DNA of 26,620 bases from JBOGGX01 sp050744245 (GCA_050744245.1 JBOGGX010000265.1:1-26620), one strand, 5' to 3'. Shown: positions 1 to 8,161, counted from the first letter of the stretch. The notes: a model not told the origin generated them from the letters alone. Translations and numbers: made by a program.

Positions 1-1
1 C

Positions 2-496
2 GAGGTGGCCGCCAAGGTGCCGCCGGCGACCAACCGCGACGGCCGTTACAGCAAGGACGACTTCGACATCGACTTGGACAACGGCACCGTCGCTTGCCCC
101 GCCGGCCAGCGCGTCAGCATCCGTTTCGGCGCTGACGGCGCCGGCCGCGCCGACTTCGGCGAGCACTGCAACAGCTGCCCGCTGCGAGAGCGCTGCACCA
201 CCTCGACGTCGGGGCGCACCGTCACCATCCATACGCGGGAGGCACTACTTCAGCGGGCCAAGGCCAACCAGGCGACACCGGAATGGCAACAGGCCTACCG
301 GTCCACCCGCCCCAAGGTCGAACGCAAGATCGCCCACTTCGTGCGCGCCGGTTGGGGCGCGCGGCGCGCCCGCACTCGGGGTGCCAAACGCGTCAGCACC
401 GACGCCGCCACCCGTGCCGCCGCCGTGAACTGGGCGCGGCTCGCAACGATCGGGCTCGCGTTCACCGACGGCCACTGGGCCCTCACCACCAGCTGA
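2..496 (+). CDS. IS1182-family transposase, C-terminal fragment (cut by window edge)
   Basis: The reading frame is open from the first bases of the window, so the gene starts upstream and only about 164 C-terminal residues are seen. They contain the cysteine cluster typical of the IS1182 transposase C-terminus (ACPAGQ, then CNSCPLRERC), followed by TPEWQQAYRSTRPKVERKIAHF and a basic tail ending in NWARLATIGLA. In this family the region belongs to the DDE-type transposase that cuts and pastes the element. The catalytic part lies outside the window, so intactness cannot be judged. Bases 497-638 after the stop would hold the element's right end. I see no gene there and could not define the terminal inverted repeat without the left end. 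Confidence 0.85.
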   Translation, partial: EVAAKVPPATNRDGRYSKDDFDIDLDNGTVACPAGQRVSIRFGADGAGRADFGEHCNSCPLRERCTTSTSGRTVTIHTREALLQRAKANQATPEWQQAYRSTRPKVERKIAHFVRAGWGARRARTRGAKRVSTDAATRAAAVNWARLATIGLAFTDGHWALTTS

Positions 497-638
497 GCGA
501 CCGCAGAACGCCCCGCCACAGGCGCCACGCCCTGGTTGATCAACACATCGGGACGCACGACGATCGCCACAACATCCACGCGCCCGCGGATCGTTCACGA
601 GCCCGAACGCCACAACAACATCGCCGTCCCCCCAGACC

Positions 639-644
639 TACCCT
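639..644 (+). promoter_or_regulatory. putative -10 box of a leaderless transcript (TACCCT)
   Basis: TACCCT fits the actinobacterial TAnnnT -10 pattern and lies 7 nt before the ATG at 652, with no Shine-Dalgarno between. The same hexamer precedes scpA. No clear -35 is seen. Confidence 0.4.
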
Positions 645-651
645 GACCGCC

Positions 652-938
652 ATGACCGGCCTTACTTCAGGGCTCTCCTGGGACGAGGTCCTGGCCGGCG
701 AGGGGCTGACCCGGGGGCAGTGGCAGGCGCTGAACCTGCTCGGCTCGGGGGCCGGCCTATCCGACGACCTGTACGACGTGATGAAGACCTTCGTCGATCG
801 GCCGGGCTGGAGGCCTTGCTCGACGTGCGCGAGCTGGCCACAAGGGGTAGCACCGACGCCGAGTACCTGCAGACCGTGGCGACCCTCGAGCGCATGGCCC
901 GGAACTCGGAGGAGGCTGTGGTAACACCGACCAGGTGA
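652..938 (+). pseudogene. small conserved-looking ORF upstream of xerD, split by a one-base frameshift
   Basis: An ATG at 652 opens a frame reading MTGLTSGLSWDEVLAGEG and on to DVMKTFVDR near 801. There it loses protein-like character. The neighbouring frame continues with AGLEALLDVRELATRGSTD and ends at the TGA at 936-938. Restoring one G in the short G run near 797-799 (GATCGG to GATCGGG) joins both halves into a protein of about 95 residues. The stop overlaps the GTG start of xerD (GTGA at 935-938), a normal arrangement for translational coupling, which supports a real gene in an operon with xerD. I do not recognise the product. The break may be a true mutation or an assembly error. Confidence 0.6.
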
Positions 939-1915
939 TCGCGCCAACCGAGGTCGACGAGCTCCCGCTGGAGGCCGAGGAGTTCCTCACCTGGCTCTCT
1001 GTGGAGCGCGGGCGATCGGCGAACACGCTGTCCGCCTACCGGCGCGACCTTCGCGCATACGCCCGATGGCTGCGTGAGCGCGGCCTCGGGCTCACCCAGG
1101 CCGAGGAGCCCGATCTCATCCGCTACGTCGCCCATCTGCGGGGCGAGGGCAAGTTGGCCGCGTCGGTGGCCAGGGCGCTGGTCGCGGTCAGGAGCCTGTA
1201 CCGGTTCATGGCCGACGAGGGACTGGCCGCAACCGACCCAGGGGCCCACGTCGAGCCGCCGCGGGTGCCGCAGGGCCTTCCGAAGGCCATGACCGAAGAC
1301 GAGGTCGGACTCCTGCTCGGCGCGGTGGTCGGCGACGACGCCATCGCCCGCCGCGACACGGCCATCCTGGAGGTGCTCTACGGCACCGGCATCCGGATCT
1401 CCGAGCTGGTCGGGCTCTCGCTCGTCGATCTCGATCTCGACGGGGCGCTGCTCCGTGTGTTCGGCAAGGGTGCGAAGGAGCGGGTCGTGCCCATCGGTCG
1501 CCTGGCTCGGCTGGCCCTGGAGCGCTGGCTCGATCCCGGCGGGCGGCCGGCGGTGGCGCCCGAACACTGGGCCAGGCGAGGCGAAGCGGAGGCCGTCTTC
1601 CTCAACGCCCGGGGCGGCCGGCTGACCCGGCAGGGCGCGTGGGGCATCGTCCGCCGGCACGCGGCGGCCGTCGGGCTGGCCGATCGGTTGACCCCGCATG
1701 TGCTCCGGCACTCGTGCGCCACCCACATGCTCGACCGGGGCGCCGACATCAGGGCCGTACAGGAGCTGCTGGGTCACGCCTCGATCAGAACGACGCAGGT
1801 GTACACCAAGGTGTCGACCGAGCGGCTGTGGCAGGTGTACCGCTCGGCCCACCCCCGAGCCGGTCCCATGACGGCCGAGCCGGCCGGCGACCCACTCCCG
1901 GCCAGAAGTCGGTAG
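935..1915 (+). CDS. xerD: tyrosine recombinase XerD
   Basis: A 326-residue tyrosine site-specific recombinase. With XerC, members of this family resolve chromosome dimers at dif sites before cell division. The N-terminal SAM-like core-binding domain covers about residues 10-105 (FLTWLSVERGRSANTLSAYRR). The catalytic domain follows with all active-site residues visible: R154 (TGIRISEL), K178 (FGKGAKER), H255 and R258 (HVLRHSCATHML), H281 (LGHASIRTTQ) and the nucleophile Y290 (VYTKV). Length is slightly above the usual 300 because of an insert around GGRPAVAPEHWARRGEAE. The GTG start overlaps the stop of the preceding small ORF. XerC versus XerD cannot be settled from this sequence alone; XerD is the better fit by gene context next to scpAB in actinobacteria. 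Confidence 0.9.
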   Translation: MIAPTEVDELPLEAEEFLTWLSVERGRSANTLSAYRRDLRAYARWLRERGLGLTQAEEPDLIRYVAHLRGEGKLAASVARALVAVRSLYRFMADEGLAATDPGAHVEPPRVPQGLPKAMTEDEVGLLLGAVVGDDAIARRDTAILEVLYGTGIRISELVGLSLVDLDLDGALLRVFGKGAKERVVPIGRLARLALERWLDPGGRPAVAPEHWARRGEAEAVFLNARGGRLTRQGAWGIVRRHAAAVGLADRLTPHVLRHSCATHMLDRGADIRAVQELLGHASIRTTQVYTKVSTERLWQVYRSAHPRAGPMTAEPAGDPLPARSR

Positions 1916-1918
1916 CCT
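1913..1918 (+). promoter_or_regulatory. putative -10 box (TAGCCT) for the DksA-like gene
   Basis: TAGCCT overlaps the xerD stop codon and ends 6 nt before the ATG at 1925. That spacing would place the transcript start on the A of the start codon. No Shine-Dalgarno is present. This supports ATG 1925 over the ATG at 1920. Confidence 0.4.
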
Positions 1919-1924
1919 CATGCG

Positions 1925-2248
1925 ATGGCTAGCGACACCCTCGTCCGTTCGCTGCGCGGCCAGTTGGAAGAGGAGCGCGACGTGATCGTCCGGCAGCTCG
2001 AGGAGCTGCAGGGATCGACCGGGTTGAGCTTCGACGACAATTTCGCCGACTCGGGCCAGGTCGCGGCGGAACAGGGCGAGGCCCGGGTGCTGGCCAACTC
2101 GCTCACCAGCCAGCTCAAGGAGGTCGAGCGGGCGCTCGAGAAGATCGACGCCGGCGGCTACGGCGCCTGCGAGGCGTGCGGCCGGGAGATCGCCGAGCCG
2201 CGGCTCGAGGCGATGCCGACGACGCGTTTCTGCATCGACCACGCCTGA
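1925..2248 (+). CDS. DksA/TraR-type zinc-finger protein
   Basis: A 107-residue protein with the DksA/TraR plan. An N-terminal coiled-coil half (LRGQLEEERDVIVRQLEEL, about residues 10-30) is followed by an acidic tip segment (FDDNFADSGQVAAEQGE, about 36-52), a second helix (about 55-75) and a C-terminal zinc finger. Family members bind in the secondary channel of RNA polymerase and modulate initiation, often with ppGpp. The finger reads C82-x2-C85-x17-C103-x2-H106, so the fourth ligand position holds histidine instead of the usual cysteine. The gene lies directly after xerD and 7 nt before the protease homologue. The RNA polymerase role is inferred from the family. Confidence 0.85.
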   Translation: MASDTLVRSLRGQLEEERDVIVRQLEELQGSTGLSFDDNFADSGQVAAEQGEARVLANSLTSQLKEVERALEKIDAGGYGACEACGREIAEPRLEAMPTTRFCIDHA

Positions 2249-2255
2249 TCGAGAT

Positions 2256-2888
2256 GTGAACCTCGACGCCATCGACTGGCGGCTGGTCTTCACCCTGATG
2301 GCCGCGGTGATCCCGTCGATCATCCTCCACGAGGTATCCCATGGCGTGGTGGCCAACGCCTTCGGCGACGACACCGCCAAGCGGGCCGGTCGCATCACGC
2401 TCAACCCGATCAAGCATGTCGACCCCTTCGGGACCCTGATCCTGCCCGCCCTGCTCGCCTTCTCCGGCCTCCCGGCCTTCGGTTGGGCCAAGCCGGTGCC
2501 CGTCAACCCGAGACGCCTGCGGCGGCCCCGGCAGCAGACCCTGTACGTCAGCCTGGCCGGGCCGCTCACCAACTTCGTGCTCGCCGGCCTACTGGCCGTC
2601 GTCTACCGAGGGTGGGGGGCCAACACCGATGGTTGGTTCGGCGATGTCGTCTTCGTCGCCGGCCTGCTCAACATCGTGCTCGGCCTGTTCAACCTGCTGC
2701 CGATCCCGCCGCTCGACGGGTCGGCGATCATCGAGCGCTTCCTTCCGGAACGATGGTGGCCGAGCTACCTGAGGTTGCGGCGCTACTCGTTCGTTCTCCT
2801 GGTGGCGTTCATGTTCCTCCTCGCCACCCGGGGCAGCAACCTCGTGTTCGAACCGGCGTGGTGGTTGTGGCTCCGGCTGGCGACGTGA
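2256..2888 (+). CDS. site-2 protease (peptidase M50) family membrane protein
   Basis: A 210-residue hydrophobic protein of the short, PDZ-less bacterial M50 class. The zinc-binding motif HEVSH lies at residues 25-29 in the first membrane segment. The second metal-ligand motif, N-x2-P-x3-LDG, is at residues 146-155 (NLLPIPPLDG). About five membrane segments are visible, the last ending in LLATRG near the C-terminus. The family cleaves membrane-embedded substrates such as anti-sigma factors; no substrate is indicated here. The GTG start follows the DksA-like stop by 7 nt. The TGA overlaps the next start (GTGA at 2885-2888), so these genes are likely co-translated. Confidence 0.85.
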   Translation: MNLDAIDWRLVFTLMAAVIPSIILHEVSHGVVANAFGDDTAKRAGRITLNPIKHVDPFGTLILPALLAFSGLPAFGWAKPVPVNPRRLRRPRQQTLYVSLAGPLTNFVLAGLLAVVYRGWGANTDGWFGDVVFVAGLLNIVLGLFNLLPIPPLDGSAIIERFLPERWWPSYLRLRRYSFVLLVAFMFLLATRGSNLVFEPAWWLWLRLAT

Positions 2889-3430
2889 ACGCCGGGGCCG
2901 CCCGCCACGTGCGCCATCTCGTGCGCCGGTTCTTCGGGTCGCTGCCCCCCGGCGGACCACGTCCCGACGACGACGCCTGGGCCCGCTCCCACCTGCTCCC
3001 CGGCGAGCTGGATCTCTGGGGGGAGATGCGCGGGCCCGACCGACGCCATGCCGTCGCCGTGGCCCGCCGGGTCGACGCGGCGATCGACGACGCGGCGGTC
3101 GGCGTCAACGAGCGGGCGGTGCTGGCCGCGGCCCTGCTCCATGACGTCGGCAAGCTCGAGGCCGGGCTGGGCCCGATCGGGCGGGTGGCGGCGACGTTGA
3201 CGGCCGGGATGCTCGGACACCGCCGGGTGTCCACATGGTCGAACCGTCGCGGCTGGGCCGGCCGGTTCGGCCGCTATGTCCTGCACCCCGATCTCGGGGG
3301 CCTGCTGCTGGCGGGGGCGGGAAGCGACACGCTCACCATGGCGTGGGCCATGGAGCACCACCGTCCGCCGGCGGAGTGGACGGTGCCAGCCGAGGTCGGA
3401 TCGATCCTGAAGACGGCCGACGACGACTGA
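2885..3430 (+). CDS. HD-domain protein (predicted metal-dependent phosphohydrolase)
   Basis: A 181-residue protein with an HD-type phosphohydrolase core. H55 (RRHAVAVARRV) is followed by H86-D87 in AAALLHDVGKLE, a later helix pair, and HHRPP near residue 159. HD proteins hydrolyse phosphate esters in nucleotides or cyclic nucleotides; the substrate here is unknown. The GTG start sits within the stop of the protease homologue (GTGA), so I place it at 2885, although the frame is open much further upstream in the shadow of that gene. The gene ends 5 nt from the convergent remnant of a cellulase gene. Confidence 0.8.
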   Translation: MNAGAARHVRHLVRRFFGSLPPGGPRPDDDAWARSHLLPGELDLWGEMRGPDRRHAVAVARRVDAAIDDAAVGVNERAVLAAALLHDVGKLEAGLGPIGRVAATLTAGMLGHRRVSTWSNRRGWAGRFGRYVLHPDLGGLLLAGAGSDTLTMAWAMEHHRPPAEWTVPAEVGSILKTADDD

Positions 3431-3435
3431 AGCAT

Positions 3436-4642
3436 TCAGCCGTCGTCCTGGTCGGCGCCGAACGAGGCGAACCACGACAGCGTCGAGTTCCAGTTGATCG
3501 TGAGCTCGTTGGTCGACCGCGAGTTGACGTCGTCGATGTAGCAGAACTGGGGCAGGCAGCCCCGCAACAGCTCCTGGGCGACCGGGTCCTGGATGCTGGT
3601 GTTGGGGCCGCACGCGATCGCGCCGTTCGGCGGGTTCGGCAGCTCGTCGTTGAGCTGATCGGCGTGCCAGCGGCTGTGCTGGTTCTGGGAGACACGTCGC
3701 CGTACCCGGTGATGTAGGAGCCACAGGACGGGTTGTGGGCCTGGGGATCGCGACACCCGGTCGATGCCGCGCAGGGTGCTGGGGACGGTGGCCAGATCGA
3801 GGCGACCGAGGGCCGCCACGTGGCCCCAGTCGAAGCCGTCCGTGTCGAACACCGCGGCCTGGTGCAACGGCGAGCCGGTGACGGCGTCGGCGAACGCGGG
3901 CTCTCCGGTCGTGAGGTAGAGCTCGACCGCGGCCCAGTAGAACTCGTCGGTCACCCCGCTGGCGTCGTCGGGCCCGCCCCGGAGTTGCCGTCGGCCACGG
4001 GGGGGTAGAGCGCGGGATTCGCCATCGCCGCGGCCCCACGCCACCCGGCCGGCGGCGAGCAGGCGGTCGGCGAACGACGGGTCGTAGTCGCGGTACAGCC
4101 GCGCCCCTTGGGCCGCCACCGCGGCCAGGTTGAGCGTGGCCCCGGTCGACGGCCGGTGCAGTTCCCGCACCATCGAATCGGCGGCCGAGGGTCGAGGGCT
4201 GGCTGGCGCCCCTGATCTGGAACGCGACCTCAGCCGCGTCGAGGCCGGAGGCGGCGGTGAACGTGTAGCTGAACACCTGGTCGTCGGCCGCGAGCTCCGG
4301 GTTGCGGTCGATGAACGTGGCGAAGGTCGTCGGGTTCTGCACCAGCGCCCGCACGGTCACGTCTCTCGGCACCGACGAGGCGCGGAAGGAGACCGATAGG
4401 TCTCCCCGTCGAGGATCGTCATGTCGTCCTGGCCGATGATGGCGTCCCACGGGTTGGTGGTGGCGCCGGGCACGTCGACGCAGAGCCGGCCGCCGTCGGT
4501 CGACGGGGCCCAGGTTGCCGGTGTGCCACCACGGCGCCAGACCCGCTTCGAAGCCGCCGTTGGCGATCTGCTCGGCCGGGACCTGCGCCCCGGCGCCGGA
4601 TGCGAACGATGCGGTGACGGCGAGCAGACCGATGGCGGCCAT
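3436..4642 (-). pseudogene. broken glycoside hydrolase family 9 (endoglucanase) gene with N-terminal carbohydrate-binding module
   Basis: Reading the minus strand, a signal peptide (MAAIGLLAVTASFASG, cleavage near AGA-QVP) leads into a CBM4/9-like module (NGGFEAGLAPWWHTGNL, then DVPGATTNPWD, then VFSYTFTAASG). The C-terminal half of a GH9 catalytic domain follows: RPSTGATLNLAAVAAQ, NPALYPPVADGNS, DDASGVTDEFYWAAVELYL, SYITGYGDVS, QNQHSRWHADQ and VTINW-like ELTINWNSTLSWF. These pieces lie in different frames. Six one-base indels are needed, at about 4505, 4397, 4035, 3978, 3745 and 3692, almost all in short homopolymers. The N-terminal GH9 part with the catalytic DAGD aspartates is missing near 4185, which no sequencing slip explains. 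GH9 enzymes hydrolyse cellulose outside the cell. Bases 4643-4821 hold only the probable upstream region. Confidence 0.8.
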
Positions 4643-4821
4643 CGCCGCTCCCGCCCGACGCCGAGACGCGGCGTCGACCGCGTTCCCCCTCCTGCGGTGC
4701 TTGCCGGAACCGCTCTCCGACCAGAGCGGCCGCTCCCCCTGATGGGCTGCTCAAGCGGTAGAATGCATAGGTGCAACCGCTCTCGCCATCTCGAGCATCG
4801 TCCCGCGATCGACCACCGTTG

Positions 4822-5832
4822 TCAACCGGTGATCTCGGACCGGGGCTCGAGCGCGCGGGGGAGGAGTCCGACGGCGTTCCTGGCCCGGTCGAGGGTGACC
4901 GCGGCGATCTGCTGGGCCTTGGCCGCCCCCCGGCCCAGGATGCCGGCCAGCTCGGCCGGGTCGGCCACCAGCTCGCGGTAGCGGTCCTGTACCGGGCGGA
5001 GGAGCTCGATCACGGCCGCGGCCGTGTCGGCCTTGAGCGGTCCGTACTGCGAGTAGCCCAGGGCCAGCCGGACCGGGTCGTCTCCGGTGGCGGCGGCCAG
5101 GATGCCGAGCAGGTTGGCGACGCCCGGGCGCTGTTCTGGGTCGTAGGCGACGTCGGGGCCGGTGTCGGTGACGGCCCGCTTGACCTTGCGCTCGATGAGC
5201 GACGGGTCGTCGAGGATGCCGACCGAGCCCATGGGCGAGTCGACCGACTTCGACATCTTGGTCCTGGGGTTCTGCAGGTCCATGATCCGCGCCGCCACCT
5301 TGGGGATGTCGGCCTCGGGCACGACGAAGGTCTCGCCATAGCGCCCGTTGAAGCGGATGGCGATGTCGCGGGTGATCTCGAGGTGTTGGCGCTGGTCGTC
5401 GCCGACTGGCACCTTGTCGGTGTCGTAAAGGAGGATGTCGGCCGCCATCAGCGCCGGGTAGGTGAACAGCCCGGCCGAGACGAAGTCGGCCGACTCGGAC
5501 TTCTCCTTGAACTGCGTCATCCGCCGCAGCTCGCCGAAGCTGACGTTGCACTGGAGCAGCCAGGCCAGCTCGGCGTGCTCGTGGACGTGGCTCTGCACGA
5601 AGAGCGTGCACACGTCGGGGTCGAGCCCGACGGCCAGATAGGTGGCGGCCAGGTCGGCGGTCGTGGCCCGCAGCTCCTGGGGGTCCTGGGGAAGGGTGAG
5701 GGCGTGCAGGTCGACCACGCAGAACAGCGAGTCGTACTTGTACTGCTCGTCGACGAACCGGCGCAGCGCGCCCAGGTAGTTGCCCAGGTGCAGGTCACCG
5801 GAGGGCTGGATGCCGGAGAACACGCGTGCCAT
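4822..5832 (-). CDS. trpS: tryptophan--tRNA ligase
   Basis: A 336-residue class I aminoacyl-tRNA synthetase that charges tRNA-Trp with tryptophan using ATP. The HIGH-type motif is PSGDLHLGNYLG (residues 10-21). The KMSKS motif is exact at residues 192-196. Other landmarks are FCVVDLHALT, QSHVHEHAELAWLL, the tryptophan-pocket region MTQFKEKS and PVGDDQRQHLEITRDIA. Length is typical (about 330-340). The ATG at 5832 fits the family N-terminus (MARVFSGIQPSG). The gene is divergent from scpA, with 93 nt between the starts, and its reading frame is intact, in contrast to the neighbouring cellulase remnant. Confidence 0.97.
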   Translation of the reverse strand: MARVFSGIQPSGDLHLGNYLGALRRFVDEQYKYDSLFCVVDLHALTLPQDPQELRATTADLAATYLAVGLDPDVCTLFVQSHVHEHAELAWLLQCNVSFGELRRMTQFKEKSESADFVSAGLFTYPALMAADILLYDTDKVPVGDDQRQHLEITRDIAIRFNGRYGETFVVPEADIPKVAARIMDLQNPRTKMSKSVDSPMGSVGILDDPSLIERKVKRAVTDTGPDVAYDPEQRPGVANLLGILAAATGDDPVRLALGYSQYGPLKADTAAAVIELLRPVQDRYRELVADPAELAGILGRGAAKAQQIAAVTLDRARNAVGLLPRALEPRSEITG

Positions 5833-5910
5833 AGGCGCACGATGGTAGGGGTACGGCGCCCATCCGGCCGGCGAGTTGGCGCGATCCGCGACCGGGCCGG
5901 GGGCGGTCGG

Positions 5911-5916
5911 TACCCT
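5911..5916 (+). promoter_or_regulatory. putative -10 box (TACCCT) for scpA
   Basis: TACCCT ends 9 nt before the scpA ATG, and there is no Shine-Dalgarno between, which suggests a leaderless or near-leaderless transcript. It is the same hexamer as at 639-644. Confidence 0.4.
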
Positions 5917-5925
5917 GGTCCGGTC

Positions 5926-6720
5926 ATGACCTATGCGGTGCAGACCCCTGTCTTCGAGGGGCCGGTCGACCTGCTGCTCCACCTCATCCTGCGGGAGCGG
6001 GTCGACCTGTACGAGGTCCGGCTGGCCGACATCGTCGACGCCTACCTGGCCGAGCTCGCCCGGCTGCCGAGCCCCGATCTCGAGGTCACCACGGAGTTCC
6101 TCCTGATCGCGGCGACCCTGATCGAGCTGAAGAGCCGCCGGCTGCTGCCCGGCGAGTCCGACGGCGACCTCGACGACGAGCTGGCGCTGTGGGAGGAGCG
6201 CGACGCGCTGCTGGCCCGGCTGCTCGAGGCCAAGACGTTCAAGGACGCGGCCGCCACCCTCGACGAGCTGGCCGTGGTGGCGGCCCGGTCCCGGCCCCGG
6301 ACCGTCGGCCCTGAGGAGCGCTATCTCGGGTTGCTGCCCGACCTGCTGGCTGGGGTCGGCCCCGACGACCTGCGCGCCGCGTTCCTGCGGGCGGTGGCGC
6401 CCAAGCCGACGCCCCGCATCGATCTCGACCACGTGGCCCCGATCCGGGCCAGCGTCACCGACGCCGTGGCCGAGCTCCTCGACGAGCTGCCGAGGGTGGG
6501 CCGGATCAGCTTCCGCCGGCTCTGCTCCGGACTGGTCGACCGGCTGGCCGTCGTGGTCCGCTTCCTGGCCATCCTCGAGCTGTGCAAGCAGGGTCTCGTC
6601 GACCTCGAACAGGTCACCACGTTCGGCGAGATCGGCATCGTGTGGCTGGGCGACGACGGCGACGACGTCGGGGTCCGGCGGCTGGCGGCGGTCTCGGCGG
6701 CCGACCGGTACGAGGGCTGA
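5926..6720 (+). CDS. scpA: segregation and condensation protein A
   Basis: A 264-residue kleisin. ScpA bridges the SMC head domains and with ScpB forms the bacterial condensin that compacts and segregates the chromosome. The N-terminal kleisin signature is clear: FEGPVDLLLHLILRERVDLYE (residues 9-29), DIVDAYLAEL and TTEFLLIAATLIELKSRRLLP (about 56-76). An acidic linker follows (DGDLDDELALWEERD). The C-terminal winged helix that contacts the SMC head is about residues 180-250 (RISFRRLCSGLVDRLAVVV, VTTFGEIGIVWL). The ATG at 5926 was chosen over the longer upstream open frame because the kleisin N-terminus begins there and a -10-like box precedes it. scpB starts 1 nt after the stop. Confidence 0.95.
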   Translation: MTYAVQTPVFEGPVDLLLHLILRERVDLYEVRLADIVDAYLAELARLPSPDLEVTTEFLLIAATLIELKSRRLLPGESDGDLDDELALWEERDALLARLLEAKTFKDAAATLDELAVVAARSRPRTVGPEERYLGLLPDLLAGVGPDDLRAAFLRAVAPKPTPRIDLDHVAPIRASVTDAVAELLDELPRVGRISFRRLCSGLVDRLAVVVRFLAILELCKQGLVDLEQVTTFGEIGIVWLGDDGDDVGVRRLAAVSAADRYEG

Positions 6721-6721
6721 G

Positions 6722-7306
6722 GTGAACGACACCGACGACACCGCCGTCCGGGCCATCGAGGCCCTGCTGATGGTGGCCGAGGAGCCGGTCCCGACCCATC
6801 TGATGGCCCAGCTGCTCGAGCTGGCCCCCGGCCGGGTCGACGAGTTGTGCGCCACGATGGCCGCGGCCTACGAGACCGAGGGCCGCGGGTTCCAGCTGGT
6901 GCGGGTGGCCGGCGGGTATCGTTTCCAGAGCCACCCGGACCAGGCCGCCTACGTCGAGCGGTTCGTGCTCGACGGCCAGGCCGGTCGGCTGTCGGCCGCG
7001 GCGCTCGAGACGCTCGCCATCGTCGCCTACAAGCAGCCCATCTCGCGGGCCCGGATCGGCGCCATCCGCGGGGTCAACGTCGACGGTGTGCTGCGCACGC
7101 TGGCCCACCGCGGCTACATCGGCGAGGTCGGCCGTGATCCGGGTCCCGGGCAGGCCATCCTCTTCGGGACGACGGCCCTCTTTCTCGACAAGCTGGCGCT
7201 CGACTCGCTCGACCAGCTCCCCCCGCTCGGGCAGTTCGTCCCCGGTGCCGACGTGGTCGAGGCCCTCGAGGAGGGGCTCCGACCGGCGGCCGACGATGCC
7301 GGCTGA
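6722..7306 (+). CDS. scpB: segregation and condensation protein B
   Basis: A 194-residue ScpB with two winged-helix domains. The first is about residues 5-80 (AIEALLMVAEEPVPTHLMAQLL). The second is about 85-165 and carries the family's most conserved stretch, SAAALETLAIVAYKQPISRA, followed by IRGVNVDGVLRTLAHRGYI. ScpB dimers bind ScpA and regulate SMC. The GTG start lies 1 nt after the scpA stop, and the 3' end overlaps rluB by 11 nt. The order scpA-scpB-rluB is a well-known conserved operon. Confidence 0.95.
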   Translation: MNDTDDTAVRAIEALLMVAEEPVPTHLMAQLLELAPGRVDELCATMAAAYETEGRGFQLVRVAGGYRFQSHPDQAAYVERFVLDGQAGRLSAAALETLAIVAYKQPISRARIGAIRGVNVDGVLRTLAHRGYIGEVGRDPGPGQAILFGTTALFLDKLALDSLDQLPPLGQFVPGADVVEALEEGLRPAADDAG

Positions 7307-8060
7307 CGGCGACGCCGACCCTGCCGACGTCCCGGGCATTCGACTCCAGAAGGTGCTGGCCCAGGCGGGCTGGGGCAGCCGCCGGGCGGGTGAGGAGCTC
7401 ATCGCCGCCGGCCGGGTGAGGGTGAACGGCCGGGTCGCGGTGCTCGGGCGGCGGATCGATCCGGACCACGATCGCGTCGAGGTCGACGGCGTGCCGCTCA
7501 CGGTGCGGCCGGGACGGGTGTACTACCTGCTCAACAAGCCGACCGGGGTGGTGACGACGGCCTCCGACACCCACGCCCGGCCAACCGTGTTCGGGCTGGT
7601 GCCGACCCAACCTCGAGTGTTCTCGGTCGGCCGGCTCGACCAGGACACCGAGGGCCTGCTCCTGCTCACCAACCACGGCGAGCTGGCCCACCGGCTGACC
7701 CACCCGAGCTTCGGGGTGGAGAAGGAGTACGTGGCCGAGGTCGAGGGCAGCCCGTCCCGGGGGGCGTTGCGGCGACTGCGCGAGGGGGTCGTCCTCGAGG
7801 ACGGACCGACCGCTCCGGCCAAGGTGTCCCTGGCCGCGCCCAACCTGCTGCGCCTGGTCATCCACGAGGGCCGCAAGCGCCAGGTGCGGCGGATGTGCGA
7901 GGCCGTCGGCCACCCGGTCCTGCGGTTGGTCAGGACCCGCATCGGCCCGATCACCGACCACCGCCTGCGACCGGGGGAATGGCGGGACCTCGACCCCGAC
8001 GAGGTGCGGGCGCTCGAACGCGCCGCCGCCGCGCCAGCGCCACCCGGGCGGCCGTTTTGA
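7296..8060 (+). CDS. rluB: 23S rRNA pseudouridine synthase, RluB/RsuA family
   Basis: A 254-residue pseudouridine synthase. An N-terminal S4 RNA-binding domain covers about residues 15-60 (RLQKVLAQAGWGSRRAGEELI, GRVRVNGR). The catalytic domain carries the aspartate D115 in FSVGRLDQDTEGLLLLTN, with LNKPTGVVTT before it and IHEGRKRQVRRMCEAVGH after it. RluB homologues modify the peptidyl-transferase-proximal helix 89 of 23S rRNA; the small-subunit homologue RsuA is possible, but the scpAB context favours RluB. The ATG at 7296 lies within the end of scpB (11-nt overlap). Bases 8061-8161 downstream hold an imperfect inverted repeat (CCGTTT at 8052-8057 against AAACGG at 8105-8110) without a T-run. 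Confidence 0.92.
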   Translation: MPADGDADPADVPGIRLQKVLAQAGWGSRRAGEELIAAGRVRVNGRVAVLGRRIDPDHDRVEVDGVPLTVRPGRVYYLLNKPTGVVTTASDTHARPTVFGLVPTQPRVFSVGRLDQDTEGLLLLTNHGELAHRLTHPSFGVEKEYVAEVEGSPSRGALRRLREGVVLEDGPTAPAKVSLAAPNLLRLVIHEGRKRQVRRMCEAVGHPVLRLVRTRIGPITDHRLRPGEWRDLDPDEVRALERAAAAPAPPGRPF

Positions 8061-8161
8061 CCTTTGAGGACGCTGAGGGTCGCATGGCGGACCTGAGCGC
8101 GCGCAAACGGACAGCGCAGTGTGGACAACTCGGCCCCGAGGGGGCTGGTGAGGTGCGCCGC

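Noticed and set aside
795..803. Programmed ribosomal frameshift in the pre-xerD ORF
   Set aside because: No slippery heptamer or downstream pseudoknot is apparent. A one-base deletion is simpler.
662..2572. 636-residue open frame on the minus strand
   Set aside because: It runs antisense through xerD, the DksA-like gene and the protease gene. The composition is shadow-like (Arg/Pro/Gly-rich) and no domain is visible.
8052..8110. Third copy of the 53-nt palindromic element after rluB
   Set aside because: An imperfect nested inverted repeat exists (CCGTTT/AAACGG outside, CGCT..AGG against CCT..AGCG inside), but the sequence and spacing do not match the two real copies.
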